Translations under genes and position numbers: made by a program
Source of the DNA: Diphasiastrum complanatum
Lineage: Eukaryota > Streptophyta > Lycopodiopsida > Lycopodiales > Lycopodiaceae
Length of the DNA: 64,000 nucleotides
Direction: 5' to 3'
NCBI GenBank assembly: GCA_029204225.1
Contig: CM055106.1
Span: 815,711 to 879,710 of the forward strand
Notes under the pieces: generated by a model
What the model saw: the letters and a program-made list of their open reading frames with translations, nothing else
Database searches by the model: none
What the model was told of the DNA's origin: nothing
Part shown: one piece after another, positions 22,681 through 34,506 of the stretch
Position numbering within the stretch: position 1 is the stretch's first letter
Layout of the letters: each line of letters starts with the position of its first letter

Positions 22681-24790
22681 ATTTCTGAATGATCATGCCT
22701 CCTTTTGTAGATATTATGATAATAATTCTTGAAAAATTCTGATGCGTCCTAACACAAACCAAAAATCGTAAAGAATATGCATTCTGCAACATTGGTGAGT
22801 CCATATTTGTAAGCAGTTTCATTAGAACTTGAAGGCACTGTTTTGGAGTCCCCTAACAATGTTTACAAACTTCAGAGGAATTTCTAATTGGGGCTGTCAT
22901 AGATGTAAGTTTATACCAATATTATCAAATTCTTCTTGTTCCATTATGCTAATTCCATTTTATCTCAAAGGCAAATAAGATTGGGGTTTATATTTTAATA
23001 GCTCTTATTTATGTATTGTGCCATTTTACTATTTAGATGTTGAATGCATTATATTAAATTGCAAAAAATACTTGGGTTTACAATCTCATGTTTTGTGAAA
23101 AAATCACACATGGATAACATGGTTAACAATATATTTGATACAATCATCTCAATATATATGATAAAGTATCTATAAGATTTAAGCAACTTTTAGTCTATTT
23201 CCTATAAGAAGGAAAAATTGGTTCTAAAACACTATAAATGATTAAAATATATCACTTATGAGAAGATTATGTATCTCCTATACCACGCCTATTACAATGA
23301 CAGAGCTTGTGATTGAGACCATATTGTCTATTGGTGAGTTTTTGTATTCTATGTAAAACAATCATTGCATCGTCTAAATTTTTGTTGTTGCAACAAAGCC
23401 ATTTACAATGAATCATAATGCAATACACTAATGTCATGTCATGGAATCAATGATTATGTGGTACATTTATATATCTTTGTAATGATATGTAGTAGAAATT
23501 GCCTAAGTCAAGCAAAGTATCAACGACCCAAAATTTCCAAAGCTACTACTATCTTAGACTTTTAAACAAAATATTCATGAATCGAGGAATGTGTCAAATT
23601 TTTATGCTCATATAGTTATGAGTGATCATAAGATTTTAGGTCTAAACCCAAGCTTTTAAATTGAAATAACATAATCACTTATCCACAATATTCAAGCACT
23701 TAAAACATGGCCAGATAAGAAATATGTTTTACTTGTAAGGTTATCTTATAAAAAGACAAATTGTTTATTGAAATGCCTATTTTATAATTTTATTTTGCTT
23801 TAGCAAATGATGGTTTGTAATTTATTCTATATTCAGTTTCAACAATTTTATTATTATTATTATAAGTCATGATATTTCCAACCAATTCTCACTTTTAACA
23901 AGTACAATAAATTTTTTTAAATGATTTTAGCTTGATATTGTCCTTTAGTCATCAAAGTGTCCTCAGCTTCAAGAAGCACTTGCACAAGAATATGAAAAGC
24001 TTTCTCAATCATTTGTATATGATTCAATACATTTATATATAAAAAATAATAACTGTATTATTAGTTTAAAATAGATGATATATTAACTATACGATATGTG
24101 TAACTTTCATTTAAAAATATTTATGGCATATGATTCTATGTAGGTGCAATGAAAAAGGGCAATATTGAAAATCTCCAAAGTTTATACTATGATGTAGGTT
24201 TTTGGCAACACATACTATTATGACATATTACTCAAAATTGGATTCCTTTAGCTCATATATAAACATCAGTTTTGAGATAAGTTATGGATTAATTGATGTC
24301 TAAGCAAGTGTATTAATAGTAAGTAATTGGCAGTAGTCATTGTACTTCATTTGACATGATAAATACTATCAAAAAAATGGTCTACCAAAATCCATAGAGA
24401 AAGTTTGGATTTTATAATAAAACTTTCATATTAATTATATTCATGCATGTATCTTTTAAGTCTTATTTTTATATATCTATTTTTGGACAACCCCATTGAA
24501 ATATTTAGAGCATTATATAGACCTGCACACTAAATGCAAACACTTTCATAATTGCCAAAATAATTACTACTAGCTTACATTTGACATAGCTTCTACCTCA
24601 TTATAGCTACTTCAAACATAAATCAATCTATAGACTTTGGACTTAAAATATCATAAAGCTCAAACACAATCTAATTTATTCCAGATTTTGTCAAATATCA
24701 AAAGAATACTAAACAACAAATTAACGAAAATTTTTGCGAAGACATTTTCGTCAATGTCCTCCCCCCTCGCGCGGCGGTAGGTGGTCGAGA

Positions 24791-24807
24791 GGGGGGGGGG
24801 GGGGGGG
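24791..24807 (+). repeat. G17 homopolymer
   Basis: Seventeen consecutive G, preceded by CCCCCCTCGCGCGGCGG about 35 bases upstream, so a G-rich/C-rich foldback or G-quadruplex is possible. Confidence 0.8.
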
Positions 24808-25027
24808 AGGAGAAGAATTTATCAAAAAACATTTAAAACAAAAGGTTTTTTTTACTTCTCCCCCACCCACACTACTTAACTTAGAAGATTAGATTTAACT
24901 AAAAAGACATGGAGAAAGCAAAAACATTTACCATATTGTAGGAGCAAAAAAATTTGAAGCAGGTAGCAATTCGTTTAGATATAAGAAAGCCTAAAAATTT
25001 CAAGAGACAATGTAAATAAGCATTGTA

Positions 25028-25045
25028 GGGGGGGGGGGGGGGGGG
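25028..25045 (+). repeat. G18 homopolymer
   Basis: Eighteen consecutive G about 220 bases from the first tract and 58 bases before the first (CT)n array. Confidence 0.8.
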
Positions 25046-25101
25046 TTTATTTATGTTTTTTTTGCTACTGTCAAGTTCCATAAATACTTATGGGACAAAT
25101 G

Positions 25102-25103
<2 letters not shown>

Positions 25104-25187
<84 letters not shown>
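25104..25187 (+). repeat. (CT)42 microsatellite
   Basis: 84 bases of uninterrupted TC/CT, preceded by GGGACAAATGGG. The same preceding sequence occurs before the array at 25,869, so the two arrays and their flank are duplicated. The following 25,188-25,670 is pyrimidine-rich with no gene seen. Confidence 0.95.
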
Positions 25188-25190
<3 letters not shown>

Positions 25191-25666
25191 CCTCTCTCTC
25201 ACCTCTCTCCGTCCCTCTCATCGGCCATTCTCATCCTCCTCCTAGCATCATGCAACACCCCCGCCCTCTCTTTGTCTCTCCTCCCAATCAGCTATTCCCC
25301 TCCTAGCAGCACGCAACATCTCCACCCACCTCTCTCTCTCTCTATCAACGATCAATCACTCCCCACCCGCGCTCTCTCTCTTTCATCAGCAGTCCTCCTA
25401 TCTTTCCCGATTACCTGTCATCATCTTCTAGCAGCAAGCAGCATCTACGACTCTCACTAGCAATCTCACTCCTCGCGCTCTCCCTCCGATCAATCTCTTT
25501 CCTTTTGCTCTTTCTAGAGACTTCGTTATCTTTCTAGTTGTTTCGTAAATTTTCTCTTTCTAGAAATTTCTAAAGCCACGTGACTTTCAAGTGCGCTTCA
25601 AATATGTTTTAGGGCACGTGTGGCCCAATAAGAAAATCAAGAATCAGTTTTTCTCCATCACAGCCA

Positions 25667-25774
<108 letters not shown>

Positions 25775-25866
25775 GTTTTGGAGGCTCGAATCTCTCTCTC
25801 ACGAGAGTTTAAAAAAATTTACAAGTAATTATTCCATTTTCTCCAGTAGTACTTAAGGGACAAATG

Positions 25867-26764
<898 letters not shown>

Positions 26765-26778
26765 CTCCTAAAAATAAT

Positions 26779-28365
26779 CTATATTGATTTGAACATGGAT
26801 CTTGGTATAACTCCAAGATTGGCTCTATGCTTGATGAAAGAACTTTTTCTCAAAGGTTTGGTGAGCATATCAGCAATGCAAGATGATGTGTCGACGTGCT
26901 CCAAATTGATTTCCCCTCCAATGAGCTTCTCTCTCATGAAGTGATGTGCAACTTCGATATGCTTGCTCCTTGCATGGAATATCGGGTTGTTGGCAAGGGC
27001 TTGGGCTGAAATATTGTCACACATGATCATAGGTAGAACCTCTTCCAAGATTATCTTTAGTTCCACTAGTAACCTCTTGATCCAAAACACTTCCTTTGTT
27101 GTTGTAGTGAGTGCCTTGTACTCAGCTTCACATGATGAGAGTGATACCGTATCTTGCTTTTTGGAAAGCCAAGATATCAAGTTTCCTCCAAGATATATGA
27201 CATAAGCACTTGTAGATTTCCGATCTGCTCTATCACTTGCAAAATCCGAGTTAGAATAACCAATAATAGAAAGATCTTCACTTTTATACAATAAACCAAA
27301 ATCAAAAGTTGAAGATATATATCTAAGCACTCTCTTGGCCATTTTCCAATGATAGATAGTAGGATTTTGCATAGTCTGGCTCAACTTATGAACACTAAAG
27401 CTTATGTCAGGTCTAGTTATTGTGAGCCAAATTAAGGAGCCTATAAGACTTCTAAAAATTGTGATGTCCATAAAGGATCTTTCATCACCTTTGTTAGAAT
27501 CCTTTACATTTTGCTCCATAGGTATTTCTATACTCTTACAATTCAACATAAAAATTCCACCACATTTAGATCCATCAGCAAGAATCTCATCATTTCTCTT
27601 GATAAAAAAAGTATTGGAGTTGAACTTTACATCACAACCATTATCAAGCAACTTTCCCACACTAATTAAGTTCTTTGTGAGTTTTGGAATGAAAAGAACA
27701 TTAGAAAGTGCAAGAACTTTTGAAGAAGCAAGTTTCAATGGAATGTTGCAAATTCCTTCTATTGGGCACTCATGATCATTAGCAGTATAAATAGATCTCT
27801 TGAGTCCTTTGAAAGGTAAGATTGAGTCAAATGACTCCTTTGAACAACACATATGTGAAGAGGCTCCACTGTCTATGTACCAAGCTCCATCTTTCTTGAA
27901 AGGTGATGAAGAAAAATTGGACACCATAAGTGATCCTTCTCCATCACTTGCAACAGAATCTTCTTCAATCTCTTTGAAGAGATTAGTTTGCTTGAGTTGG
28001 TTTTTCTTCTTGAAGCAATTAGAGGCATAGTGCTCCTTCTTGCCACAGAAGAAACACTTCACTTTCTTCTTCTTGGTCTTTGAGTTAGAAGGATGAGATG
28101 TATCATCTTCTTCACCATCTTTGTCTCGATCTTTGGCTTTGTCTTTGTTGGATGCTTGAGAGTACTGGTTCTTACTCCTTCCTTTCTGCTTGCCTTTGAC
28201 AAAGAGGGCTTTTTCACTTCCACCATGCTTGAGTTTGTTCATCTTGGAGAGTTTATAGCTTTGTCTAGATTCTTCAGAAATAAGAATTCCTTGGAGAGTT
28301 TCTAGATTAGGCAACTCCTCTTTAATAGCAAAAGACTGAACAAGATTATCATAGTCATCTCTCAA
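26779..28365 (-). CDS. copia-1 chimeric polyprotein: gag C-terminus, protease, RT C-terminus and RNase H
   Basis: A 528-codon uninterrupted frame. In order: gag C-terminal part (NLVQSFAIKEELPNLE), lysine-rich linker, zinc knuckle CFFCGKKEHYASNCF (about residue 104), retropepsin WYIDSGASSHMCCSK (about residue 163) and the protease tail FIPKLTKNLISVGKLLDNG. The sequence then passes directly at FMLN-CKSIEIPMEQ into the RT C-terminal part (SLIGSLIWLTITRPDISFSVHKLSQ) and copia RNase H (LSSCEAEYKALTTTTKEV, IFHARSKHIEVAHHF). Integrase and the YVDD centre of RT are missing. Compared with the longer copia-1 ORF at 55,725, this is one deletion that keeps the frame. The open frame begins at the first codon after an in-frame TAA at about 28,381, so no true start is implied. 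The product would lack both polymerase and integrase activity. Confidence 0.75.
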   Translation of the reverse strand: MRDDYDNLVQSFAIKEELPNLETLQGILISEESRQSYKLSKMNKLKHGGSEKALFVKGKQKGRSKNQYSQASNKDKAKDRDKDGEEDDTSHPSNSKTKKKKVKCFFCGKKEHYASNCFKKKNQLKQTNLFKEIEEDSVASDGEGSLMVSNFSSSPFKKDGAWYIDSGASSHMCCSKESFDSILPFKGLKRSIYTANDHECPIEGICNIPLKLASSKVLALSNVLFIPKLTKNLISVGKLLDNGCDVKFNSNTFFIKRNDEILADGSKCGGIFMLNCKSIEIPMEQNVKDSNKGDERSFMDITIFRSLIGSLIWLTITRPDISFSVHKLSQTMQNPTIYHWKMAKRVLRYISSTFDFGLLYKSEDLSIIGYSNSDFASDRADRKSTSAYVIYLGGNLISWLSKKQDTVSLSSCEAEYKALTTTTKEVFWIKRLLVELKIILEEVLPMIMCDNISAQALANNPIFHARSKHIEVAHHFMREKLIGGEINLEHVDTSSCIADMLTKPLRKSSFIKHRANLGVIPRSMFKSI

Positions 28366-28815
28366 GCCATTCAGTGTGACTTAAACTAGCTCATCTTGGT
28401 TAATAGTAACACCAACACAAGAAAGCTCTCTATGTAAATCTTTAACTCTCAGAACATAGTTAGATGCACTCTCTTCACTTCTTTGGAAACTTTGGAAAAT
28501 CTAATTCCTAAGAGTGAGTATTCTAGAAGTATTCTTTGCTTCATAGATGAACTTTAGTGCATCCCAAGCTTCTTTGGCTATAGTGCAAGATCTTATCTCT
28601 CTCAAAATTTCATTAGATACATTCATCTTAATAAAATGTAGAGCCATTCTAAGTCTTTTCTTGTACTTAAGAATTTTAGCCTATGCTTGAGGCTCCTCCT
28701 CAACACCAAGCACAATATCCATAACATCCTAGAGTATCAAGATAGACTCCATTCTGAACTTCCAAATTGAGTAATTAGAAGTGTTTAGTCTTTCACTGGC
28801 TTCTAGAAAATATCC
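28366..28815 (-). pseudogene. copia-1 derivative: gag N-terminal part with stops
   Basis: The minus-strand frame joins the downstream ORF but is broken by TAG at 28,739 (SILILxDVMDI), at about 28,684 (QAxAKI) and at about 28,503 (LRNxIFQ), and by TAA at about 28,381 (ELVxVTLNG). In each case Gln is the expected or likely residue. The gag family features NYSIWKFRMESIL, RMALHFIKMNVSNEIL and EAWDALKFIYEAK are clear. The first of these stops falls at exactly the same codon as the stop in the copy at 55,544. Confidence 0.7.
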
Positions 28816-29585
28816 TCCCTGAGATGCCACTTTAATGAAGACTTCTTAGTTATTGGACTGAGATATGTTTGAGCTTGCTCCAATTAGACTTAAAGTTGCT
28901 GCTCTCTTTCACTATAGGTATTTTCAAGGATGTACTACCTTCCTATGTGAAACACTTGCAACTGTATTTGAGATGACTCTCAAATATTCCATAAAACGAG
29001 TTATCTAGATCAGACACACAAAGTGGATTGAGACACTTTGGCTAGTTTGAATCCTACTTTTGGCACGTGTGAAATGCTTCAAAAGAAAACACAATTGACT
29101 CTCAAAAGGCTCAAAAGGTATTCATACTTCAAATTCAATCTTGATCTTCAGTTTCTTGTGTAAAATGCTCAAAACTCTGGATTCAGAACAAATCAAGATT
29201 GAATCAAATCAAAATGATGTCACTTGGATTTTGGACCTATCATTATCCTCTTTAAGAGCTTATAACTCTTGCTAGACACATCAGATTGATTTGATTTTAA
29301 TTTCTACGGAAAGTACAAATCAGAAGCTTTTTATTAAGCTATAACACTGCTATCTTTGGATCTATTAGCAAGGAGAACAAAAGGACTGAAAATCTCTGAT
29401 TTTCACACGTGCAGAATTTCAAAATTCCGTACTACCACTTTTCAGGTCTGAAAATTCAGTTTCAATCCAATTTGATCTAAATACACTTCAGAGAATGGTG
29501 AGAAAAAGTGCAAAACTACTATTTTGCTTGATTTAGCTCTCAATTTTTTGTACAATCAGAGATGTTAGCATGGAAAGCTTAATTT

Positions 29586-29598
29586 GGCTCTGATACCA
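29586..29598 (-). promoter_or_regulatory. Primer-binding site of the copia-1 derivative
   Basis: The minus strand reads TGGTATCAGAGCC, complementary to initiator Met-tRNA, directly next to the LTR end TTTGTCA. The leader (28,816-29,585) holds no recognised gene. Confidence 0.88.
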
Positions 29599-30111
29599 TG
29601 ACAAAGTTTCCAGAATTCACACGTGTGGGGAATGTCCACAAGTATGATTGATCTTGATTAAGCTTTGTGATTAGCACAGTAACATGATTCTAGATTGTTT
29701 AACAAGATCTAGTTCAGAAGAAATGGCTTAATCACAATCTCTAGAGTCTATGTGACATTTGTCACTTGCCATGCATGAAATTCTACCAACTTTTTACAAG
29801 TGTACTAGTTAACAAAGTACAAATCATCATGCATGTGTCCATTATACTTTGTGCATGCCTTGCATGTCACTATGGATCACTTATAATTAATGCATGTGAA
29901 TTGCCACGAGTTTCTACAAGCATGAATTTCCCAATTCTATGTCTACAAACTATACGCAAGTTGTATTCTTCAATCTAGACATTACATAACCGTGTAGCTC
30001 GAGTTCTATGTAGGCCAAACTTGGCATTTTGCATTTATGAGCTACATACTTGCATGTCACAACCTTTGTAGCAAGCCAAGAAATCAATATGATTTGTTTT
30101 TTCAATTTTAA

Positions 30112-30113
<2 letters not shown>
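29599..30113 (-). repeat. 5' LTR of the copia-1 derivative (internally deleted)
   Basis: 515 bases from TGTTAAAATTG (30,113) to ACTTTGTCA (29,599). Closely similar to the left LTR but lacking about 280 central bases between CACAATCT and CTAGAGTC. Confidence 0.85.

Positions 30114-30184
<71 letters not shown>
30114..30184 (+). repeat. (CT)n microsatellite between copia-1 and the Ty3 C LTR
   Basis: 71 bases of uninterrupted TC, bounded by the copia-1 LTR on the left and by the TGTTGGGGG start of the Ty3 C LTR on the right. Confidence 0.95.
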
Positions 30185-30185
<1 letters not shown>

Positions 30186-30188
<3 letters not shown>

Positions 30189-31002
30189 TGGGGGTATTCC
30201 CAACATAGAGCGAATAAAGAAAGTGAGTCAATAAATGTGTTGTGAGGGCATGGCTTCCTGGACGTATAAGTCCATGGCCCAATGAGCACGCGAGCTAATT
30301 GTAAATAAAAATAATAGACTTGGGCCCTTTGTAATTAAAATAAAACTTGAGGCCCAAAGTCATTTCTAAACTTAGAGTTTACTTTTTTAGAGTTGGATCC
30401 AATTTTGGACTCACATGAATCTTGTGAATTCTAATGTACTTTTTATGGATTCTTGGATCAAGTTGGGTCCAAGATGAATGGATAGGATCATTGTGAATAT
30501 TAGCCAATAGGATTTTGGGGCAAGGGTCTTCCCCATTTATAAAAAGACACCATTTGTACTCTATTTGCATGCTTAATAGAGAGGAGGAGACTCTACCATT
30601 TTCGAAGCTCAAGCATCCTCATTTGCTAATCTCTCTTGTTTATGCCATTGTTGTGAATTATTTATTATTTCCATTTTCTATTCTTTTTGTTTATGCTAGT
30701 TAAAGTTTTTCCATAAGCAATGTCATTGAGCATTTGAGCTAACCTCCATCTCAATTCTCCCTCCCTCTTTCTCTCTTTCTCTCTCTCTCATTTCTACTAT
30801 CTCTTCCCTTTCATAAAAATCATGATGAATGTTAGTTAGTGGAGTAGAATTAGGGGTGAGTAGTGTTAGTGGAGCTAGTGTTAGGAAAAAAGTAGAGAAC
30901 TAATCAAAAGGAGCATCTATTCATAGTTAGGCACCTATCCAGTGTTCTAACCCTTGTTGACAGGCGGCAGGGCTACTACGACGCGAGAAATACGACCCTA
31001 CA
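30186..31002 (+). repeat. 5' LTR of Ty3 element C (plus copy)
   Basis: Starts TGTTGGGGGTATTCCCAACA and ends CGACCCTACA immediately before the primer site; 817 bases. The same LTR occurs on the minus strand at 41,616-42,418 (803 bases) and as a fragment at 33,625-33,888. Confidence 0.85.
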
Positions 31003-31003
31003 G

Positions 31004-31021
31004 TGGCGCCATTGCCGGGGA
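31004..31021 (+). promoter_or_regulatory. Primer-binding site of Ty3 element C (plus copy)
   Basis: TGGCGCCATTGCCGGGGA, one base after the LTR end; the standard Ty3-type plant primer site. Confidence 0.85.
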
Positions 31022-31022
31022 T

Positions 31023-32390
31023 AGATTTTCACTAACTAGTATAGCTACATTTTAGCTATTTCTTGCTTTTTGGAGTAGTTTTAGGTAGATTTTTGGGTGT
31101 TTAGAGTTAGTTTTCTGTATTTTTTTTGTGTTTGAACTGTTCACAGCTAGCGGAGGAGGTGTTAGAGGGTAGAGGAGGCCCTGAACAGCCTCTAAGAGCT
31201 TGAAATCCATACCAACCAGTAAAAAACCACAAAAAATACACCAATCTGCATTTTTGAAGAGAAAAAGAGGCTAAAATCTCATCAGTTTTTAATATCTCCA
31301 AAACTAGTGAGAGTTAACCCTCGCAAGACTGGCAGCATCTCCAAGGTACTGTCCCAGACCTGCAAAAAAGCCTGTGAGAGTTACTCCCAGCACCTTGTAA
31401 AAAACAGAGAAAAAACCATCAAAATTCAAATAAACTTTGTAAAAACCAAAAAAACTCAAATCCTCCCCAGAACTCTCGCAGAGCCCTCTGAAGTTTCATC
31501 TCAGTGAGACCAGGACACAGAGAAACTTGCGAGAGTTAGTTCACTGTCTAAGTGCCTGTGCGAGAAAACCCAGTGAAAAAAAGACGGGGAAATACTAAAG
31601 AACCTTCACAGACACTAAAATTTTTAGTTTCAGTGGAAAAGAACCCTCGTAGAGAATTTTGAAGTTCTATCTCGGTAAGACAAGGACACAAAAGAGTCTA
31701 CGAGAGTTAGTTTAATTCCAGTGAGCAGAAAATTGGATTTAAGTGCTGAAAAATCACTAAAAAAGTGAAGATCCAGCAAATTCATTCACAGAAACTCTCA
31801 CAAACCACTCCAATCGATCCAGAATGACAATTTTCATTAATGATGAAGCTTGCGAGAGTTAGTACTAATTATTGGAGAAGAATAAGCCAAATTAGTGGTT
31901 CTGAACCCTCGCAAACAATGAAGTTTTCACTTCTTGCTAGAGTTAATCCTCGCAGATACAGCTCTTAGGAACCTTGCGAGAGTTAATTCCCAATAATCAG
32001 AGAGATATCAGGGTTTTTTTACAACAAAACAGCTAAAGAACCCTCGCACAGACAACTCTCGCACTAGAGAATCTTCGCAGACTAGATCATTAGGAATATC
32101 TGCACCAGATCCAGCTATTATCAAAATCTCAAGTCAATCAGTGCAAAGAGTAGAAAGTTATCAAGAAAAAACCATCGTAAGGGGCCTGATTTTCACTTTT
32201 GGCCAATCAGATTGATCAAATCCTTAAGATCTAGATTGTATCCAACTGTACTAGGAGGATTCAATAACTTTGGACTCTATTATCGAATGAATCTAAGATC
32301 TGGACGATCAGTAGCAAGGAGGACAGCGAATCAAACACCACTCTTTCCTAGAATAACAGTTGCGCAACAGAGACAAAACTGGAACTAGTG
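31023..32390 (+). repeat. Ty3 C leader with dispersed TGCGAGAGTT / AACTCTCGCA motifs
   Basis: About 1.4 kb of leader between primer site and gag. It carries some twenty copies of the decamer TGCGAGAGTT or its complement AACYCTCGCA, in both orientations, at irregular 20-80-base spacing (about 31,307-32,090). The paired orientations could form many local stems. Homologous leader pieces lie at 40,290-41,600, and the same motif recurs at 37,980-38,290, upstream of the accessory ORF. Confidence 0.75.
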
Positions 32391-32455
32391 CCAATGGATC
32401 CAATGGATCAACCTGTACCTTCGCTCCCTTGCAAGCAGTCTGGAGGACACCTTAG

Positions 32456-33594
32456 ATGGAGATACCTAAATACAACGGATCATCAAATCTCATCTGTTTC
32501 TTCCGAATCTACAAACAAGCTCATGAAATCTACAGCGATCGGACACCTGTAGAGAAATTGATGTTGTTCCCTATGTCACTAGTAGCTATGGCTCAAGATA
32601 AGTTTTTCAACTTGTGTGAGGAAGAAAAATCCACCTGGGAGGCGGTTAAAGCGGCTCTCATCACGCACTTTAAACCTAGGAAGTTCCTAGAAGACCCATT
32701 TCTCCTGCTCAGCAAAGTCAAGATGGGAAAAAGAGAAAGGGTCAGGGACTATATCGAGCGAGTCAAACATCTACAATTCGAGTGTAGTACAGCCTAACTC
32801 CCGATCATGCAATGATCATGTGGTTCCTTGCGGGGTTACCACGTAGCATCAGGAGAGAACTTAAACAATGGGAGCAATACACTACTCTACAAGAAGCTAT
32901 GGAGGATGCCATCAGGGAAGAGGATGAGGGATCAGACGACGAATATCCAATCACTCATACTCCTACTCCCTCGATAGCGTCATCATCATCAAATACTTCC
33001 ACTCTATCCACAGAACTATTGTTGGAACATATGGCAAAATTACACAAACAGCAGATGGAACAACTTACGGCACAGTTCGATCAGAAATTGAAAGCCTTAC
33101 AAGGAGCTGTAGCAACAACGCCCAATCTACCGGAACAAAACTAGCTACAGTATCCTCATCGCAAAAATGTATGTTGTTCAGTATGCACACAAAACTATAC
33201 AGTGAACGAGTGCCCAGTTCTAAAGCAAAATCTGAGACTGACCCATAGATTTTGCCATTTGTGCAATGCAACATCGCACGATATGGCCTTTTGTCAATTT
33301 AACCCCCGAATTGTCCAACGGAATGTGAGTCCTTATCTGACTTCTTATCCATATCATCAAGGGGCACGAAATTTAGCACTGAGGTATGGTACACCAAATA
33401 ATCAACATCGCATGGCCTTACCTGCACCACCAGGGCCAACCAATCAACAAGTAGCCCACATAAACTTGATAGCAGCAGAACCAAAGATGCCAGTACCACC
33501 TCAGCCTGAGCAGCAGCAATGGTATGGGACGGATGAACCACATATAGATCCTCCCATAAGTGAATATATTGCGGCCTCTGCAACTCAAACTTAG
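32456..33594 (+). pseudogene. Ty3 element C: gag
   Basis: Gag core: MEIPKYNGSSNLICFFRIY, HEIYSDRTPVEKLML, VRDYIERVKHLQFEC and MIMWFLAGLPRSIRREL. An acidic hinge, a Gln-rich helical stretch (MAKLHKQQMEQLTAQF) and two degenerate knuckles (CSVCTQNYTVNEC, CHLCNATSHDMAFC) follow, then a Pro/Gln-rich tail. Breaks: a frameshift near 32,790, a TAG at about 33,144 (QNxLQYPH, Gln expected), and no clean start, since the Met at 32,456 lacks an open upstream frame. Clear relative of element B gag. It is followed almost directly by an LTR piece, so pol has been deleted. Confidence 0.85.
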
Positions 33595-33624
33595 CATCAA
33601 GGTGAAAGAAACTACGGCTGAAGG

Positions 33625-33888
33625 CAATTGTTGCCATAGTGAATGTTTTTCCATTAGCAAGCATAAGGAGCATTTGAGCTAACCTCCACCCTCACTCTCT
33701 ATCTCTCTCTCTTTCTCTCTTCTCTTCTCAACCTTCTATCCCTTCCCTTCACCCAAATCATGATGAATGTTAGTGTAGAGGAGTAGAGTTAAAGGAGAAT
33801 AGTGTTAGTGGTGATTAGAGTTAAGGGAGAAAATAGGAAATTAACTAAAAGTAGCATCTATGCATAGTTAGGTACTACTTAATTTACA
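33625..33888 (+). repeat. Partial Ty3 C LTR (internal part)
   Basis: Matches 30,690-30,935 of the plus LTR and 41,640-41,910 of the minus LTR, beginning at the ATTGTTGCCATAGTGAATG block and ending at TAGTTAGGTAC. Both LTR ends are missing. It directly follows gag and is cut on the right by a copia-1 LTR. Confidence 0.75.
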
Positions 33889-34488
33889 CGTGTGGGATGC
33901 CCTACACATGTATTTTTTATCTCCTAAGCCCAATAACACCATAAAGATCAGACTAGCATTGGTTGTCAATAGGAAAGCTAATCATACAAGCAATATTATT
34001 GTGTTACAAGCAAGATTTGTCAACAAAACATAAGAGTAAGCATCATAAATGTCTCTACTCGGCTAGAGAGATAAAATAGCAAGTACAAAACTCGTGGAGA
34101 GAGAGAGGGCACAAAGAGCTTGTCTCCAAATCTGCATTACACACAAATTTCATCATTTTCTCAATGAGAGTACATCACATATATATAGATCCATGGACTC
34201 TTCTCCTACTTTGAGTTGAATTGGAGTTGTGGATCCACCTCTCAAGCTATCTAGACTTATCCAAGCCACCTCACTATGTTTGATTGTGCCACATAGTCTT
34301 TTCATGCATTAAATGTGGTATATAAAGTACAAATGGAAGTTCCTATGGTAGCTCGAGTTTCTACTTCTACCTACCTTAAATATTTTATTCTAAGATGGGT
34401 CTTTACTAAGCCAAAAGAGCTCAATTCATCTTTGGCATTTTTAGGACCCATACTCACAACGTTAGATAGATTTTTCAATATTTTGACA
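33889..34488 (-). repeat. 3' LTR of the truncated copia-1 copy
   Basis: The minus strand starts TGTCAAAATATTG at 34,488, next to the polypurine-like ATTTTTAGGAGGAG, and ends near ACACGTGTAAATTAAG at 33,889; its terminal bases are lost at the junction with the Ty3 C LTR piece. Confidence 0.7.
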
Positions 34489-34506
34489 CTCCTCCTAAAA
34501 ATGTAT

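Larger units (their letters stand above)
22861..25080. other. AT-rich intergenic DNA, no gene recognised
   Basis: About 2.2 kb with no convincing coding region, LTR edge or structural RNA. The only sharp features are two guanine homopolymers (24,791-24,807 and 25,028-25,045). Confidence 0.5.
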
